Assembly: GCF_003590145.2 (NCBI RefSeq)
Contig: NZ_CP060436.1
Coordinates: 592,001-656,000 of the forward strand
Direction of reading: 5' to 3'
Length of the DNA: 64,000 nt
Source: Pseudooceanicola algae
GTDB lineage: Bacteria; Pseudomonadota; Alphaproteobacteria; Rhodobacterales; Rhodobacteraceae
A program made the position numbers and the translations under genes. The notes beneath the pieces were generated by a model. It saw nothing but the letters and a program-made list of their open reading frames with translations. It was not told the origin of the DNA and did no database searches. The stretch's first letter is position 1; the number at the start of each line of letters is the position of its first letter. Positions 9,121 to 17,486 of this stretch are shown in pieces.

Positions 9121-9579
9121 CTAAATTATCCGTTGATCCAGCTCTGTAGGATCTTCGACATCGACATGCCAGAACGCCACGGCCTCGTCAGGAAGCTGCA
9201 TCAACACTCTTTCGAAATCCTTGGTGTCAGTGCACCTTCGGACTGCCCAGGCAGTCGCTTCGATTGCGTTGTCTGGCGTCAGGTTGTGGTTTACGCGAAC
9301 CTGCTTGGCTTCATCGGTGAGGACCTGCCGCTCCGCAAATGGAACCAGCGGTTCGGAAACATTCCAACCCTTTACAAAAATCGCGCGGAGAACAGCCGGA
9401 AGGACGCTTGCGAAGGCTAGACCCTGTTCTGCCGTCAGGCGGCGTCGAAAGACCTGCAAAACAGCGTCCACAGCGGTGTAGGCCATATTGTCGGACTCAA
9501 GCGACATGCGTTCTTTCACATCATCGAGAAAGGCGCTCCACTCTTTGGAAGCATGGCGGTATGTCCACGGCATCGGCAT
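9121..9579 (-). CDS. DUF2267 domain protein
   Basis: 152 residues beginning MPMPWTYRHASKEW, with AYTAVDAVLQVFRRRLTAEQ and AFASVLPAVLRAIFVKGW, the signature of DUF2267, an all-helical domain of unknown role often fused to or beside stress-related genes. Single gene with its own spacers on both sides. Leftmost unit of the accessory array; all six units point the same way. Confidence 0.78.
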   Translation of the reverse strand: MPMPWTYRHASKEWSAFLDDVKERMSLESDNMAYTAVDAVLQVFRRRLTAEQGLAFASVLPAVLRAIFVKGWNVSEPLVPFAERQVLTDEAKQVRVNHNLTPDNAIEATAWAVRRCTDTKDFERVLMQLPDEAVAFWHVDVEDPTELDQRII

Positions 9580-9948
9580 TTACGGTCTCGCCTCATTTAC
9601 GTTCAATCATTGCCTATTCTAGCCGGAGGACGGCTGAGGCGTCGAGCTTAACCTTTTTGCGATAGTGGACATTCATGCTCATCGCAGCATCAGTCACATT
9701 GGGCTCGAAGCGGTCATGCGGCGGCGCAGCAGGGGCAAGCGTCTGGTCAACCCTCGCGGGCCAGGCCCTGGGCGCTCTGGCTGAACGCCGCTCGCGGCCC
9801 ACACCGGACATCCACCAGGGTGGCCATTGCCGCGTCGCAGCTTCCCCTAACCGGCCATTCGTGCATCGCGCAGCATTTGTCGCTTATGAAAGGCAGCAGG
9901 GCGGACCAAGCTGCCGTCCGTGCCTCTGTAATCAAGGTCTGCTTTTAT
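9580..9948. other. Spacer with two inter-cassette repeats (B and C)
   Basis: 369 bases without a credible gene. Copy B (9666-9720) has ATTCATGC, CGCAGCAT and GGGCTCGAAGCGG. Copy C (9848-9934) matches repeat A. Two copies in one spacer may mean a lost gene between them. Confidence 0.55.
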
Positions 9949-10710
9949 TCATCTGACGTAGCTTGCACCGTTCACGTCCAAGGTCGCGCCACTTAGCGAT
10001 TTTTGTTCAGGGCGAAGGGCAAAGCACACAAGTTCTGCAACTTCGCTTGGCGCAACCATTTCTCCGATAGGAACATCTCCAACGGCAGCATCTTTGCCTT
10101 TTGCGCGGATAAATTCCTCAGCCATCTCCGTCCGCACAAAGCCCGGCGCAATCGCGATGGCGATAATCCCATCAGCACCAAAAGAACGAGCAATCGTCTT
10201 GGTTAGATTGATAAGCCCAGCTTTGGACGCGCCATAAGGCATGTGATCTTCTGTGTATCCCCGCTGCGCCGCGCGGCTGGCAATATTCACAATTCTCCCC
10301 CCGTCAAAGGCGCAGAAGTGCTGGATTGCCATGCGACATAGATCAGCAGGAGCCCGGAGATTGACACGCAAATCAGCCTCCCATGCGGCTGACCAAACGT
10401 TGAAATCATCCTCAATCCGTGCAGTGGCGCGGATCCCTGCGTTATTCACGAGCGAGTGGATCCGACCTACACGATCCTCTGCCGCCTCCCAAAGCCGCTG
10501 CGCACCGTCATTCTCTGTTAAATCGGCCTGAACGAGCGTTCCTTGACCACCCATCGTTTCCAGAAGTGCCTGTGCCTCGTCTTCATGGCTGCGGTAATGT
10601 AGGATTGGGTGTCCGCCCAATTCTGCGAGGCGCAGGGCTATGGATCGTCCGATCCCTCCGGTAGCACCGGTGACAAGAACAGTTTGGCCACTTAAGGGCA
10701 AATCAACCAT
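9949..10710 (-). CDS. SDR-family oxidoreductase (FabG-like)
   Basis: 253 residues. Short-chain dehydrogenase with the cofactor loop TGATGGIGRS (residues 14-23), the NNAG structural motif, the catalytic Ser in IVNIASRAA and YGASK with the Tyr and Lys pair, then PGFVRTEM and the C-terminal GATLDVNGA. The pattern fits NAD(P)H-dependent 3-oxoacyl reductase relatives, but the substrate cannot be read from sequence. Stand-alone unit in the accessory array, not near any fatty-acid genes. Confidence 0.88.
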   Translation of the reverse strand: MVDLPLSGQTVLVTGATGGIGRSIALRLAELGGHPILHYRSHEDEAQALLETMGGQGTLVQADLTENDGAQRLWEAAEDRVGRIHSLVNNAGIRATARIEDDFNVWSAAWEADLRVNLRAPADLCRMAIQHFCAFDGGRIVNIASRAAQRGYTEDHMPYGASKAGLINLTKTIARSFGADGIIAIAIAPGFVRTEMAEEFIRAKGKDAAVGDVPIGEMVAPSEVAELVCFALRPEQKSLSGATLDVNGASYVR

Positions 10711-10811
10711 ATCTTTAAAGCCCTTTAGTATTTGTCCAACGCGATGGTGTGATTTGCGACTGAAGTTCTGTCATTATCTGACTGCCTTTTGTGAGGTAAC
10801 GTTTCCCTATT

Positions 10812-10900
10812 GCCGATTTTCGCTGCAATGCAGAAACCTGTCAATGAGGGCTCGAACCGGACTTTCGCCGCAGGCAGCAGCAAGGTCCGGTGAGCGGATA
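10812..10900 (+). repeat. Inter-cassette repeat D
   Basis: In the 262-base spacer between the SDR and the first VOC gene. Contains GGGCTCGAACCGGACTTTCG followed by CGCAGGCAGCAGCAAGGTCCGG, with GGACTTTCGCCGCA-like words repeated 30 bases later. Confidence 0.5.
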
Positions 10901-10972
10901 AAGTGCGCTTTCGCCGCAATGACGGCGAATGGCTGGTTTTTGGCGAAGGTTCACAAACGTTCCGAACTTTTC

Positions 10973-11428
10973 TTATTCTATGTGCCACTCGTGGGATGCA
11001 GCAACCAGCTCGACGGTATTGCCGTCCGGGTCGCGTGTGAACAACCCGCGCCAGCCGGTCCAAGCAAAGTCTTCGAACCGCGCGTCGTAGCCTTCTTGCC
11101 GAAGCCATGCTGAGGCGTCTTCCTGCTCGTCCCAGGACAGGCTTAACGCAAGATGGTGCAGCGAAGATTGGCGTCCAACGGAAAGGGGGGCATCCTCGGC
11201 ATCCTCGGCATCCTCGGCATCCTCGGCAAAGAGCGCTAGTACCGCAATATGACCTCCAAAGCTCTCGCCGAAGCGATAGAATGCGATCCCATCACGATGT
11301 CCGCCCCGATCGCTGGGTCGAAGGCGGGGAAGGCCCAACACGTGTCCGTAAAATTCCTGCATCGCCTCGAAGTTGCGACACCGGATAGCAATCTCGCCCA
11401 AAGCACGAAGTTGGAAGGGCCGATCCAT
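10973..11428 (-). CDS. VOC-family protein (glyoxalase/bleomycin-resistance fold)
   Basis: 151 residues with two beta-alpha-beta-beta-beta halves: ALGEIAIRCRNFEAMQEFYGHVLGLP at the N-terminus and RDPDGNTVELVA at the C-terminus, the usual metal-binding positions of vicinal-oxygen-chelate enzymes. Reaction unknown. Between the halves an acidic insert of four AED units is encoded by a 9-bp tandem repeat (11191-11226), so length may vary between strains without a frameshift. Stand-alone unit of the array. Confidence 0.82.
   Translation of the reverse strand: MDRPFQLRALGEIAIRCRNFEAMQEFYGHVLGLPRLRPSDRGGHRDGIAFYRFGESFGGHIAVLALFAEDAEDAEDAEDAPLSVGRQSSLHHLALSLSWDEQEDASAWLRQEGYDARFEDFAWTGWRGLFTRDPDGNTVELVAASHEWHIE
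11191..11226 (+). repeat. 9-bp tandem repeat, four copies, inside the VOC gene
   Basis: CATCCTCGG repeated four times head to tail. The period is a multiple of three, so copy changes would add or remove three residues each. Confidence 0.9.
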
Positions 11429-11551
11429 AATGCCGCACAGACCTTTCGTTTTCCAGGGGATGCCAGAGAGCCAATAAGAACTCTATAGAATCTCTCGAGC
11501 GAAAACCATGAAAACCGAGAGCGGTCATCTACACATCGTGGAACGTCCAAC

Positions 11552-11590
11552 AGAGAGGGCTCACTGCCGACCTTCGCTGCACTTGCAAAC
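11552..11590 (+). repeat. Inter-cassette repeat E
   Basis: GAGGGCTCACTGCCGACC followed by TTCGCTGCACTTGCAA, nearly the same as the copy at 13301-13340. Lies in the 222-base spacer between the VOC and ATPase genes. Confidence 0.6.
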
Positions 11591-11650
11591 GAAATCAGCG
11601 TCAAACCGGAGGGCGAGCGGCGGCACTGCGGGACGAAGCAGCCCCTTAAA

Positions 11651-12187
11651 TCAGAGCGCGCCACACTCTTTCAACACGATTTCCGCCCGTTTTTGCACCG
11701 ACACCTTGGGTAACTCAATTCTCATGTAGCCGAGCGTGTCCAGAGCCTTCTCAATGTGGATGTGTTCCTGCACAGCAGCATCGAAATTGTGCCGCCGCTC
11801 GGCGTCATTGGCAAACAACTCCCTCCATGGGGGGACCACGAAAACGCGCTTCCAGTACGCTTGGGTTTCACCAAGTGTCTCCTCTATCGTTGGTCCGCCG
11901 GAATGAGCCAAGGCGACCGCCGCGTCGATCAAGCCACGGTCGAAGAATGTAATGCCATCATTGTGCTGCGCGGACTGCAAGTCGGTCTCGGCTATTTTGA
12001 CTGCTCGCAATGCAAACGCGTTCATATCCACCCATGGAAGAGCCTTGCCTTGTCGGGCCAATTCTTCCGAAACAATGCGGCGGCCTGGCTCTTGGACTAT
12101 CGAAAACCCGTGATCTTCCAAAGCCTTCAGCAAAGTTGATTTCCCGCCGCCAGAACACCCTGTCAGCAAAACAAACCTACTGCTCAA
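11651..12187 (-). CDS. P-loop ATPase/kinase-like protein (COG3911-type)
   Basis: 178 residues. Begins RFVLLTGCSGGGKST (Walker A, Lys16), then EPGRRIV, LPWVDMNAF, FFDRGLIDAA and VFVVPPWRELFANDAERRH, the pattern of small predicted ATPases related to nucleotide kinases. Substrate unknown. I prefer the TTG at 12187, which has GTGGGA upstream and removes a 45-residue extension that reads through the repeat at 12231-12312; an ATG at 12226 is possible. Third unit of the array; genes of this type are common passengers of mobile cassettes. Confidence 0.78.
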   Translation of the reverse strand: MSSRFVLLTGCSGGGKSTLLKALEDHGFSIVQEPGRRIVSEELARQGKALPWVDMNAFALRAVKIAETDLQSAQHNDGITFFDRGLIDAAVALAHSGGPTIEETLGETQAYWKRVFVVPPWRELFANDAERRHNFDAAVQEHIHIEKALDTLGYMRIELPKVSVQKRAEIVLKECGAL

Positions 12188-12230
12188 AACAGTTTCCCAC
12201 CCGTGACTGTATAACCCTGGATGCATCTGA

Positions 12231-12312
12231 TACTGCGACGCCGAAAGTTGCAACAAGGGCTCGGAACTGCCGTTCGCTGCGCAGAGCGCGAGCGTCAACA
12301 CTGCAGACAAAG
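12231..12312 (+). repeat. Inter-cassette repeat F
   Basis: AAGGGCTCGGAACTGCCGTT followed by CGCTGCGCAGAGCGC, in the 131 bases between the ATPase and the second VOC gene, aligned with copies D, E and G. Confidence 0.5.
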
Positions 12313-12318
12313 CGGACA

Positions 12319-12714
<396 letters not shown>

Positions 12715-12765
12715 CTAAAGGCAGGAACCCCAGTTCATCCAACCGGTCGTAGACTTGCTACAAGG

Positions 12766-13230
12766 TTATTCTGGGCCCAATCTTTGTCGTGCAAATTTTG
12801 TCACTTTGGGTTTGAGCAGCTTTCGGAAGAAAAAGCGGCTCTGACCTAATGGGTTATTAGGCAACTCACCAAATGTTTCGTAGCCCATGTCGAGGTAGAA
12901 TTTAGGTGCCTGAAAGGAGAAGCTATCCAGCCATATCCCTTCACAATCTCTCTTGGAAGCCAATTCCTCAGCGGCGGTAACCAATGCCTTTCCGAGGCCG
13001 GTTCCGCGCAAGGTTTGGGGGACGAATAAAAGCTCAATAACCGCCCAATTATATGCGGTTCGCCCCCAAAGCCCCCCAACAGGCTTATGATCAGAGCCCT
13101 CAATAATAAAAGCAAAGGTCTTTAGATTGGATGGCGGCCCAACCTCATTAATATTTTCAACAAGGGGTGTAAGAATCGCCAACCTGTCTTCATCGGACGG
13201 CTCTTCCAAAAGTCTGATTGGCTGGGTCAA
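12766..13230 (-). CDS. GNAT-family N-acetyltransferase
   Basis: 154 residues with the acetyl-CoA binding motif VPQTLRGTGLGKALVTAAEE (motif A, about residues 70-90) and a C-terminal FYLDMGYETFGEL motif typical of GNAT enzymes. The acceptor (amine, peptide, antibiotic) cannot be told. AT-rich like the neighbouring VOC gene. First unit of the array in the direction of transcription. Confidence 0.85.
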   Translation of the reverse strand: MTQPIRLLEEPSDEDRLAILTPLVENINEVGPPSNLKTFAFIIEGSDHKPVGGLWGRTAYNWAVIELLFVPQTLRGTGLGKALVTAAEELASKRDCEGIWLDSFSFQAPKFYLDMGYETFGELPNNPLGQSRFFFRKLLKPKVTKFARQRLGPE

Positions 13231-13634
13231 CGGAGTTTTCCTCAGGATGTTTCGTTCGGCACTTTGTAAGTTGTTCTGTCTAGAAAGTGAACGTTGTCAA
13301 AACGTACATTGGGCTCTCTGCCGACCTTCGCTGCAGATGCACACCGAAAAATATTGTGCGTTGGCCCCGAGCGGCCGCTTTGTTCGGCTTACCCATTTTA
13401 GTTAGCGGGCGCAGCGAATGGCCGCAATCCGCCCTTCGTGCTGTTGCCTGGCATCATGCTACCCTTCGCACCCATGTCGCAGAGGGGCGAAGAGCGGCTA
13501 CGGCTTGACTGGGGATGTATCCTCAGCAGGTCTAGTCCCTGCCCTTAGCTGAAGCCCAGAGATGTCGTTCCCGAGATTCTCTTCTTGCGCCTTGATGGCG
13601 AAGTGCGTGTTGCGGAAAAGCCTTGTTTTCGCGC
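13231..13634. other. Spacer between the accessory array and the integrase, with repeat G
   Basis: 404 bases. Repeat G (13301-13340) carries TTGGGCTCTCTGCCGACC then TTCGCTGCAGATGC, closest to copy E. The rest (13341-13634) has short open frames without codon bias or ribosome sites. I see no gene. Confidence 0.5.
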
Positions 13635-14642
13635 CTATCGCTTTTGCAGGCTCATGAAGTCCAGGACATTTACTGCGTCCTGCATGTGCTCCGGCAGGTA
13701 TCGTCCATAAGTCGAGAAGGTCACGGCAGTGTTGGAATGGCCGAGAACTTGGGAGACTTTCTCCAGAGGGATCCCGTTCGCCAGCATGGTCACCGCGGCG
13801 GTGTGGCGCAGGTCGTGGATCCGAACGTGCCCGATCTTGGAGCGGGTTACGGCGCCGGAGACACCCTTGCGGACCGACGCGACCGGGCCGCCAGCATACT
13901 CGATCACGTAGTCGGACAGGGCCGCCTTATGCGCGGCGGAAAGAGCGGCCCGGGTGCTGCCGTTCATCGGCACCACAGCACGACCCTTGCGGGTGGCGCC
14001 GTCAGCCAGGCGCAGGTTGATTGCGCCGCGCTCGAAATCCACCCGATCCCAGGTCAGATCCAGCACCGCGCCGACGCGAGCGCCGGTGCCCAGCAATAGG
14101 ATTAGCGCCAGTCGAATGTGCGGCTCCATCGCAGCGTCGATCAGCGCGCGGGCCTCGCCAGCGTTCAGGATCCTCTTGTCGGTCTGCGGCTTCTCGGGGC
14201 GCCAGATCTTTGGTGCGCGGTCGATCATGCGCGTGTTCTCGGCGAACAGCAGGGCGGACTTCAGGTGGCCGAGCTCTGTGTGAACCGTGCCCTGCGATTT
14301 CCCCGAGGACTTGCGATCTGCAGCGTAGCTGAGACAGGTAGCCTTGGTGATATCCTCGGGGCGCAGGTGGCCGAAGTGCGGAAGGATCGCCTTCCCGGTG
14401 TAGCCCATCGTCGTGGCAGTGGGCTTGTCGCCCAGGTCGTCGCGGTAGAGCGCCCAGATCTCGGCAACGGTGGGGTCCTGCGGGCGGCTGGAATAGGTCG
14501 CCGTTCGATAGACCTCTAGGGCTTCTGCTTCCGCTTCCTTTCGGGTGCGTGCCGCAAGCTGACGACGCACTCGCTTGCCGTCCTCGCCGGTCCAGTAGAC
14601 GCAAAGGCCGCCTCTGAGCTTTCCGATGCTAATGTCGGGCAT
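13635..14642 (-). CDS. Tyrosine-recombinase phage integrase
   Basis: 335 residues. Catalyses integration at, and excision from, tRNA-Val. N-terminal Arm/SAM-like domain (TVAEIWALYRDDL), then the catalytic set Arg189 (GTGARVGA), His276-X-X-Arg279 (HDLRH), His302 (LGHSNTAVT) and Tyr312. The ATG at 14642 gives a usual start MPDISIGKLRGG. Overlaps the excisionase gene by 127 bases, a common arrangement in rhodobacterial prophages. It is 4.9 kb from attL. Confidence 0.93.
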   Translation of the reverse strand: MPDISIGKLRGGLCVYWTGEDGKRVRRQLAARTRKEAEAEALEVYRTATYSSRPQDPTVAEIWALYRDDLGDKPTATTMGYTGKAILPHFGHLRPEDITKATCLSYAADRKSSGKSQGTVHTELGHLKSALLFAENTRMIDRAPKIWRPEKPQTDKRILNAGEARALIDAAMEPHIRLALILLLGTGARVGAVLDLTWDRVDFERGAINLRLADGATRKGRAVVPMNGSTRAALSAAHKAALSDYVIEYAGGPVASVRKGVSGAVTRSKIGHVRIHDLRHTAAVTMLANGIPLEKVSQVLGHSNTAVTFSTYGRYLPEHMQDAVNVLDFMSLQKR

Positions 14643-14797
14643 TCGTATTCCTCTACAACCTGGGCCGGGATTCGGAGCATGCGCCCTGTTCGGAAATGGT
14701 GCAACTGCCCCCGATGGCACATCTGCCGGATGGTTTCAGCGCTGCATTGCCAGCGGTCCGCCAGCGTGTCGGGGGTGTATGGACGTTGTGCGGTCAT
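14516..14797 (-). CDS. Excisionase-like helix-turn-helix protein
   Basis: 93 residues, starting YTPDTLADRWQCSAETIRQMCHRGQLHHFRTGRMLRIP, the winged-helix pattern of MerR-like excisionases that bend attachment-site DNA. GAGGAGCGAGGG forms the ribosome site inside the upstream gene. The C-terminal 40 residues overlap the integrase start in another frame. Its position directly upstream of int supports the role. Confidence 0.8.
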   Translation of the reverse strand: MTAQRPYTPDTLADRWQCSAETIRQMCHRGQLHHFRTGRMLRIPAQVVEEYECPTLASESSEAAFASTGPARTASECVVSLRHAPERKRKQKP

Positions 14798-15048
14798 CCC
14801 TCGCTCCTCTTCATCGGCTTCCCTGCGTCGTGCCCCTCTGGTCGGGGCAGCAGCCCCAGCAGTCCGGCGATCATGTCGAGCGCAAGCGCGTCGGCCACCA
14901 TGACGCGGCTAATGATCCGGTGCCGCAGATCGGCCAGACGAGCGCTTTCGTCGTGGGCGTCCCTGGCGGATCGATCCTGAGGGGCGCGGTATGCCACGCC
15001 GGTGGCTCTCTCGTCTGCGTCACTGCCCGCCGGGGCAGAAAGAGGCAT
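14794..15048 (-). CDS. Small hypothetical phage protein
   Basis: 84 residues, not recognised. Overlaps the excisionase start by four bases (ATGA) and shares one base with the stop of the DUF2303 gene, so it is embedded in the leftward early operon. A short hydrophobic stretch (MVADALALDMIAGLLGLL) is too brief and charged around to call a membrane segment. Confidence 0.6.
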   Translation of the reverse strand: MPLSAPAGSDADERATGVAYRAPQDRSARDAHDESARLADLRHRIISRVMVADALALDMIAGLLGLLPRPEGHDAGKPMKRSEG

Positions 15049-15881
15049 CAGGTGCGGCCAAACATGACCGGCAAGCCGGTGTTCTCGGATACCTGAAAGG
15101 CCATGGCTCGGAAGGTGGCCTGCCGCTGGTATTCGACCCGGTGCCAGCGAAGCCCGAGGCGCAGGCCTTCAGGGGTGACGCGGAACCGGAATTTGGCCTT
15201 CAGTTCGACAGGTTCTTCGCCGTGATAGATCGGGATCGAAAGCCCGATCTCCGTCGGCACGACCATCTGATTGGCGACGCGGGTTTCGTTCTCATATTTG
15301 AAGACGCGGTCGCCGTTTTCGAGGCGAATGCCGCTTTTGAACGTCGCGCCCTGGGTCGCTTCAAGTTCCCGGCAAATTTCCAGCAAGGTCGAATGGTCCG
15401 GGTCACTGACATCCGCGACGTTCTCCTCGATGAACATCGCGAACTCTTCCTGGCTGTGCATTGGGCCCTCGATCTCATCCCAGCGTTTGAATTCTTCGCT
15501 GAGGCGCAGCCGAAGGCTGGCCTTGTGACACGCGGGCTGGGCCTTCAGGGCGTCGCCATCTTCCTCGCTCCCCGTGTGCCAGTCGAGCGCGGCGCAGATC
15601 GTGCCAGCGTCCAGATCTGCGATGATGATGGAGCGATGATCGCAGAAGCGATTGACGTAGGTGGTCAGAGAGTCCCGGTCATCGAACGTGATCGCCTGCT
15701 TGATCATCGGCGGCAGCTTGAATGGGTCGGTCACATCCTGGAGCGAATAGCCGCTCGGGACGAAAGCATGGCGACGCCCGTCGGGATGGTCGATGATCGG
15801 ATTGGAGAGGCGGGCGCCATCGATGCTCGCGTTCAGCGCGCCGCGTGGATCGAGCCGGGTATCTGGTGTGGTGCTGTTCAT
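15048..15881 (-). CDS. DUF2303 family phage protein
   Basis: 277 residues. Recognised by DGRRHAFVPSGYSLQDV near the N-terminus, IIADLDAGTICAALDWH, and the C-terminal LRWHRVEYQRQATFRAM, features of DUF2303 proteins found in early regions of many prophages; function unknown. The ATG at 15881 follows AAGGAAAGG. Transcribed with the next gene upstream (20-base gap), an almost constant partner in phages of this group. Confidence 0.8.
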   Translation of the reverse strand: MNSTTPDTRLDPRGALNASIDGARLSNPIIDHPDGRRHAFVPSGYSLQDVTDPFKLPPMIKQAITFDDRDSLTTYVNRFCDHRSIIIADLDAGTICAALDWHTGSEEDGDALKAQPACHKASLRLRLSEEFKRWDEIEGPMHSQEEFAMFIEENVADVSDPDHSTLLEICRELEATQGATFKSGIRLENGDRVFKYENETRVANQMVVPTEIGLSIPIYHGEEPVELKAKFRFRVTPEGLRLGLRWHRVEYQRQATFRAMAFQVSENTGLPVMFGRT

Positions 15882-15900
15882 GTGAAGTCCTTTCCTTGGT

Positions 15901-16230
15901 TCAATCGGCCGCGCGGCGGCGGTCGATTTCGTCTTCGATGTCGAGCTGGTTCGGGTCGCGGCGGGACAGGCGGCCCTCGTCATCAGCGAAGTAGATGCCG
16001 GTGCCCATGGCGCGCGGCGGCACCTTGCCGGTCACCTTCGGGGTGCATTCGATCTGGCCGCCCTTGTTGAACTTGAAAGGCAGGGTGATCGTGATGGAAC
16101 CGTCTCCGCCGGTTTCCTTCATGGCTGAGATGACCCGTTCCAGTTGTTCGTTGCCTTGGCGCAGTAGCTCGCCGCGGCGAAAGCTCTGCATGAATTCGAG
16201 AAAGTTGAGGTCGTGCCGCTGCATGAGCAT
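15901..16230 (-). CDS. Conserved phage early protein, partner of DUF2303
   Basis: 109 residues with ITITLPFKFNKGGQIECTPKV, a segment seen in small early proteins that sit beside DUF2303. N-terminal half predicted helical (LEFMQSFRRGELLRQGNEQLERVI). Function unknown. Part of the leftward operon. Confidence 0.65.
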   Translation of the reverse strand: MLMQRHDLNFLEFMQSFRRGELLRQGNEQLERVISAMKETGGDGSITITLPFKFNKGGQIECTPKVTGKVPPRAMGTGIYFADDEGRLSRRDPNQLDIEDEIDRRRAAD

Positions 16231-16285
16231 GGTTCCTTTCGGGTTGGCGAAGTCGGAGTTGAGTTCGGGGGCGGGGGCGCCTGAC

Positions 16286-16522
16286 TCAGAGCAAGTTCCA
16301 GACCGCCCAAGCGATCAGCCAGAATCCGATGCCGGCAATGGTTGCCAGTACGAAGCCTGCGTCTGAGATCTCGCTGAGGGGATTGCGCTGGCGGGGCGTG
16401 GGATGCCGCCCCGCCAGCTGGGATGGCGCAGACAGTGCGCTATCCGTGGGGGTGGCGGCGGGCAGGGTGCGCTCCTCGATCTCGGAAGGTATGCCGGGGG
16501 CCGGCAGGGACTAGGGCCTCAT
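16286..16522 (-). pseudogene. Small membrane protein gene with an amber codon at position 4
   Basis: The ATG at 16522 overlaps the stop of the upstream gene (ATGA), as for every other junction in this operon, but codon 4 is TAG. The frame then stays open for 74 codons and ends with a clear membrane segment (FVLATIAGIGFWLIAWAVWNLL). No ATG, GTG or TTG restarts the frame early on, so the gene is either nonsense-disrupted or started at a CTG. Confidence 0.55.
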
Positions 16523-16674
16523 AGCCCTGCCTCGGCCATCAGCACCGCCCGCATGACCAGCAGCAAGGTCACCAGCACCACGCCGAGGATCGCAATGACC
16601 AGGCGGGTGGTGGGCAGACGATCCCGGCGCATGTCGCGGGCGTTCAGGTGTTCCTGGGGAGAGCGGAATGTCAT
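16519..16674 (-). CDS. Small single-span membrane protein
   Basis: 51 residues: a charged N-terminus then LVIAILGVVLVTLLLVMRAVL as one membrane helix. Overlaps both neighbours by four bases (ATGA at each end), which is good evidence that it is translated. Position in the early left operon recalls small phage inner-membrane proteins, but no homologue is recognised. Confidence 0.65.
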   Translation of the reverse strand: MTFRSPQEHLNARDMRRDRLPTTRLVIAILGVVLVTLLLVMRAVLMAEAGL

Positions 16675-16988
16675 GCCGCGTCACCGCCGGTTGGGCCTTG
16701 GCTGTTGGCGGCGCGTCGGCGGGCGCAGACATCGGCGACCAGGCGCTCTATGCGGGCGCGCTCGGCCTGCAGGGCGGCGGGCGGCTGATCGGGCAGGGAC
16801 TGGCCGAGCGATCGCGCTTGTCCGAAGCCTGTCGACGGCTGGTTCCGGATCAGGCGCTGCATGCGGTCCAACGTGATCGGCTGACCACGGTCGGCCTTGG
16901 CGCGTGCCCACAAGGCCAGCATGGCCGTAGGGGAAGCGGCGAAGATTTCCGGGCAGAGAATGGGCGGGCGAGAGTCCGGGCTGTGCAT
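16671..16988 (-). CDS. Hypothetical phage protein, first gene of the leftward early operon
   Basis: 105 residues, start supported by GGAGGT five bases upstream. The central part (ALWARAKADRGQPITLDRMQRLI) looks helical; no domain recognised. It lies just downstream of two GGGAA-N4-TTCCC operator copies (17026-17069), so its expression is probably silenced by the CI-like repressor. The operon runs from here to the integrase with overlaps at nearly every junction. Confidence 0.7.
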   Translation of the reverse strand: MHSPDSRPPILCPEIFAASPTAMLALWARAKADRGQPITLDRMQRLIRNQPSTGFGQARSLGQSLPDQPPAALQAERARIERLVADVCARRRAANSQGPTGGDAA

Positions 16989-17025
16989 GGGTGACCTCCA
17001 TCAGAGTGATGGGGTCATTGATGGG

Positions 17026-17069
17026 GGGAAAGAATTCCCATGTCAAGCAAAATAGGAAAGAATTCCCAT
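17026..17069 (-). promoter_or_regulatory. Left operator pair of the prophage
   Basis: GGGAAAGAATTCCC at 17026-17039 is a perfect palindrome (GGGAA-N4-TTCCC). A second copy at 17055-17069 has one changed end base. Starts are 28 bp apart. A third, TAGGAATAAATTCCTA, lies between repressor and cro-like genes. They sit just upstream of the leftward early operon. Confidence 0.7.
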
Positions 17070-17115
17070 ATGGTGACTGACTGCCGCCCCTGCTTGTGCT
17101 CGAATCGGGGTGCCA

Positions 17116-17143
17116 GAAAAAGGAAACCCGGCGCGAAGCCGGG
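17116..17143 (-). terminator. Terminator of the lipoprotein gene
   Basis: Stem CCCGGC/GCCGGG (17127-17132 with 17138-17143). Read leftward it is followed by TTTCCTTTTT. It lies 33 bases past the lipoprotein stop codon. Confidence 0.65.
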
Positions 17144-17175
17144 CCTCCTTGAGGCCGTCGACCGTCAATTAACCG

Positions 17176-17442
17176 CTACAGGCAAAGGAAAAGGTGAGAC
17201 GCATAATAGTTGTTGGGGGCGTAAGTTGTTGAGACATATTCAGCTTTACGGCCTCTGGTGCCGCAGATTCTACTTGCTTGATTGACCACCTCCGGCTCTT
17301 CGGGGTTGGCGCCCGTAAGCAAAGTGGATTCTTGAATCTTCACGCTGTCACCATTGAAGTCGGAAACGACAGGTGCGGGCTCTGTGCAGGCTGTGAGGGT
17401 GAACGCGATAATTGCGAAGCTGAAAAACTTAAAAATCTTCAT
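17176..17442 (-). CDS. Small phage-encoded lipoprotein
   Basis: 88 residues. A type II signal peptide is clear: KIFKFFSFAIIAFTLTAC with lipobox LTAC and Cys19 as the lipidation site, so the product should be anchored in the membrane facing the periplasm. Two further Cys (ICGTRG and LFLCL) could form a disulfide. AT-rich relative to the flanks, with its own terminator and lying beside the repressor, so it is probably expressed in the lysogen. Superinfection exclusion or another lysogenic trait is a guess. Confidence 0.78.
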   Translation of the reverse strand: MKIFKFFSFAIIAFTLTACTEPAPVVSDFNGDSVKIQESTLLTGANPEEPEVVNQASRICGTRGRKAEYVSTTYAPNNYYASHLFLCL

Positions 17443-17486
17443 GATCCTCTTTCGTCAGAGAGTTTTGGTATAAGGGCTCAATAGTT

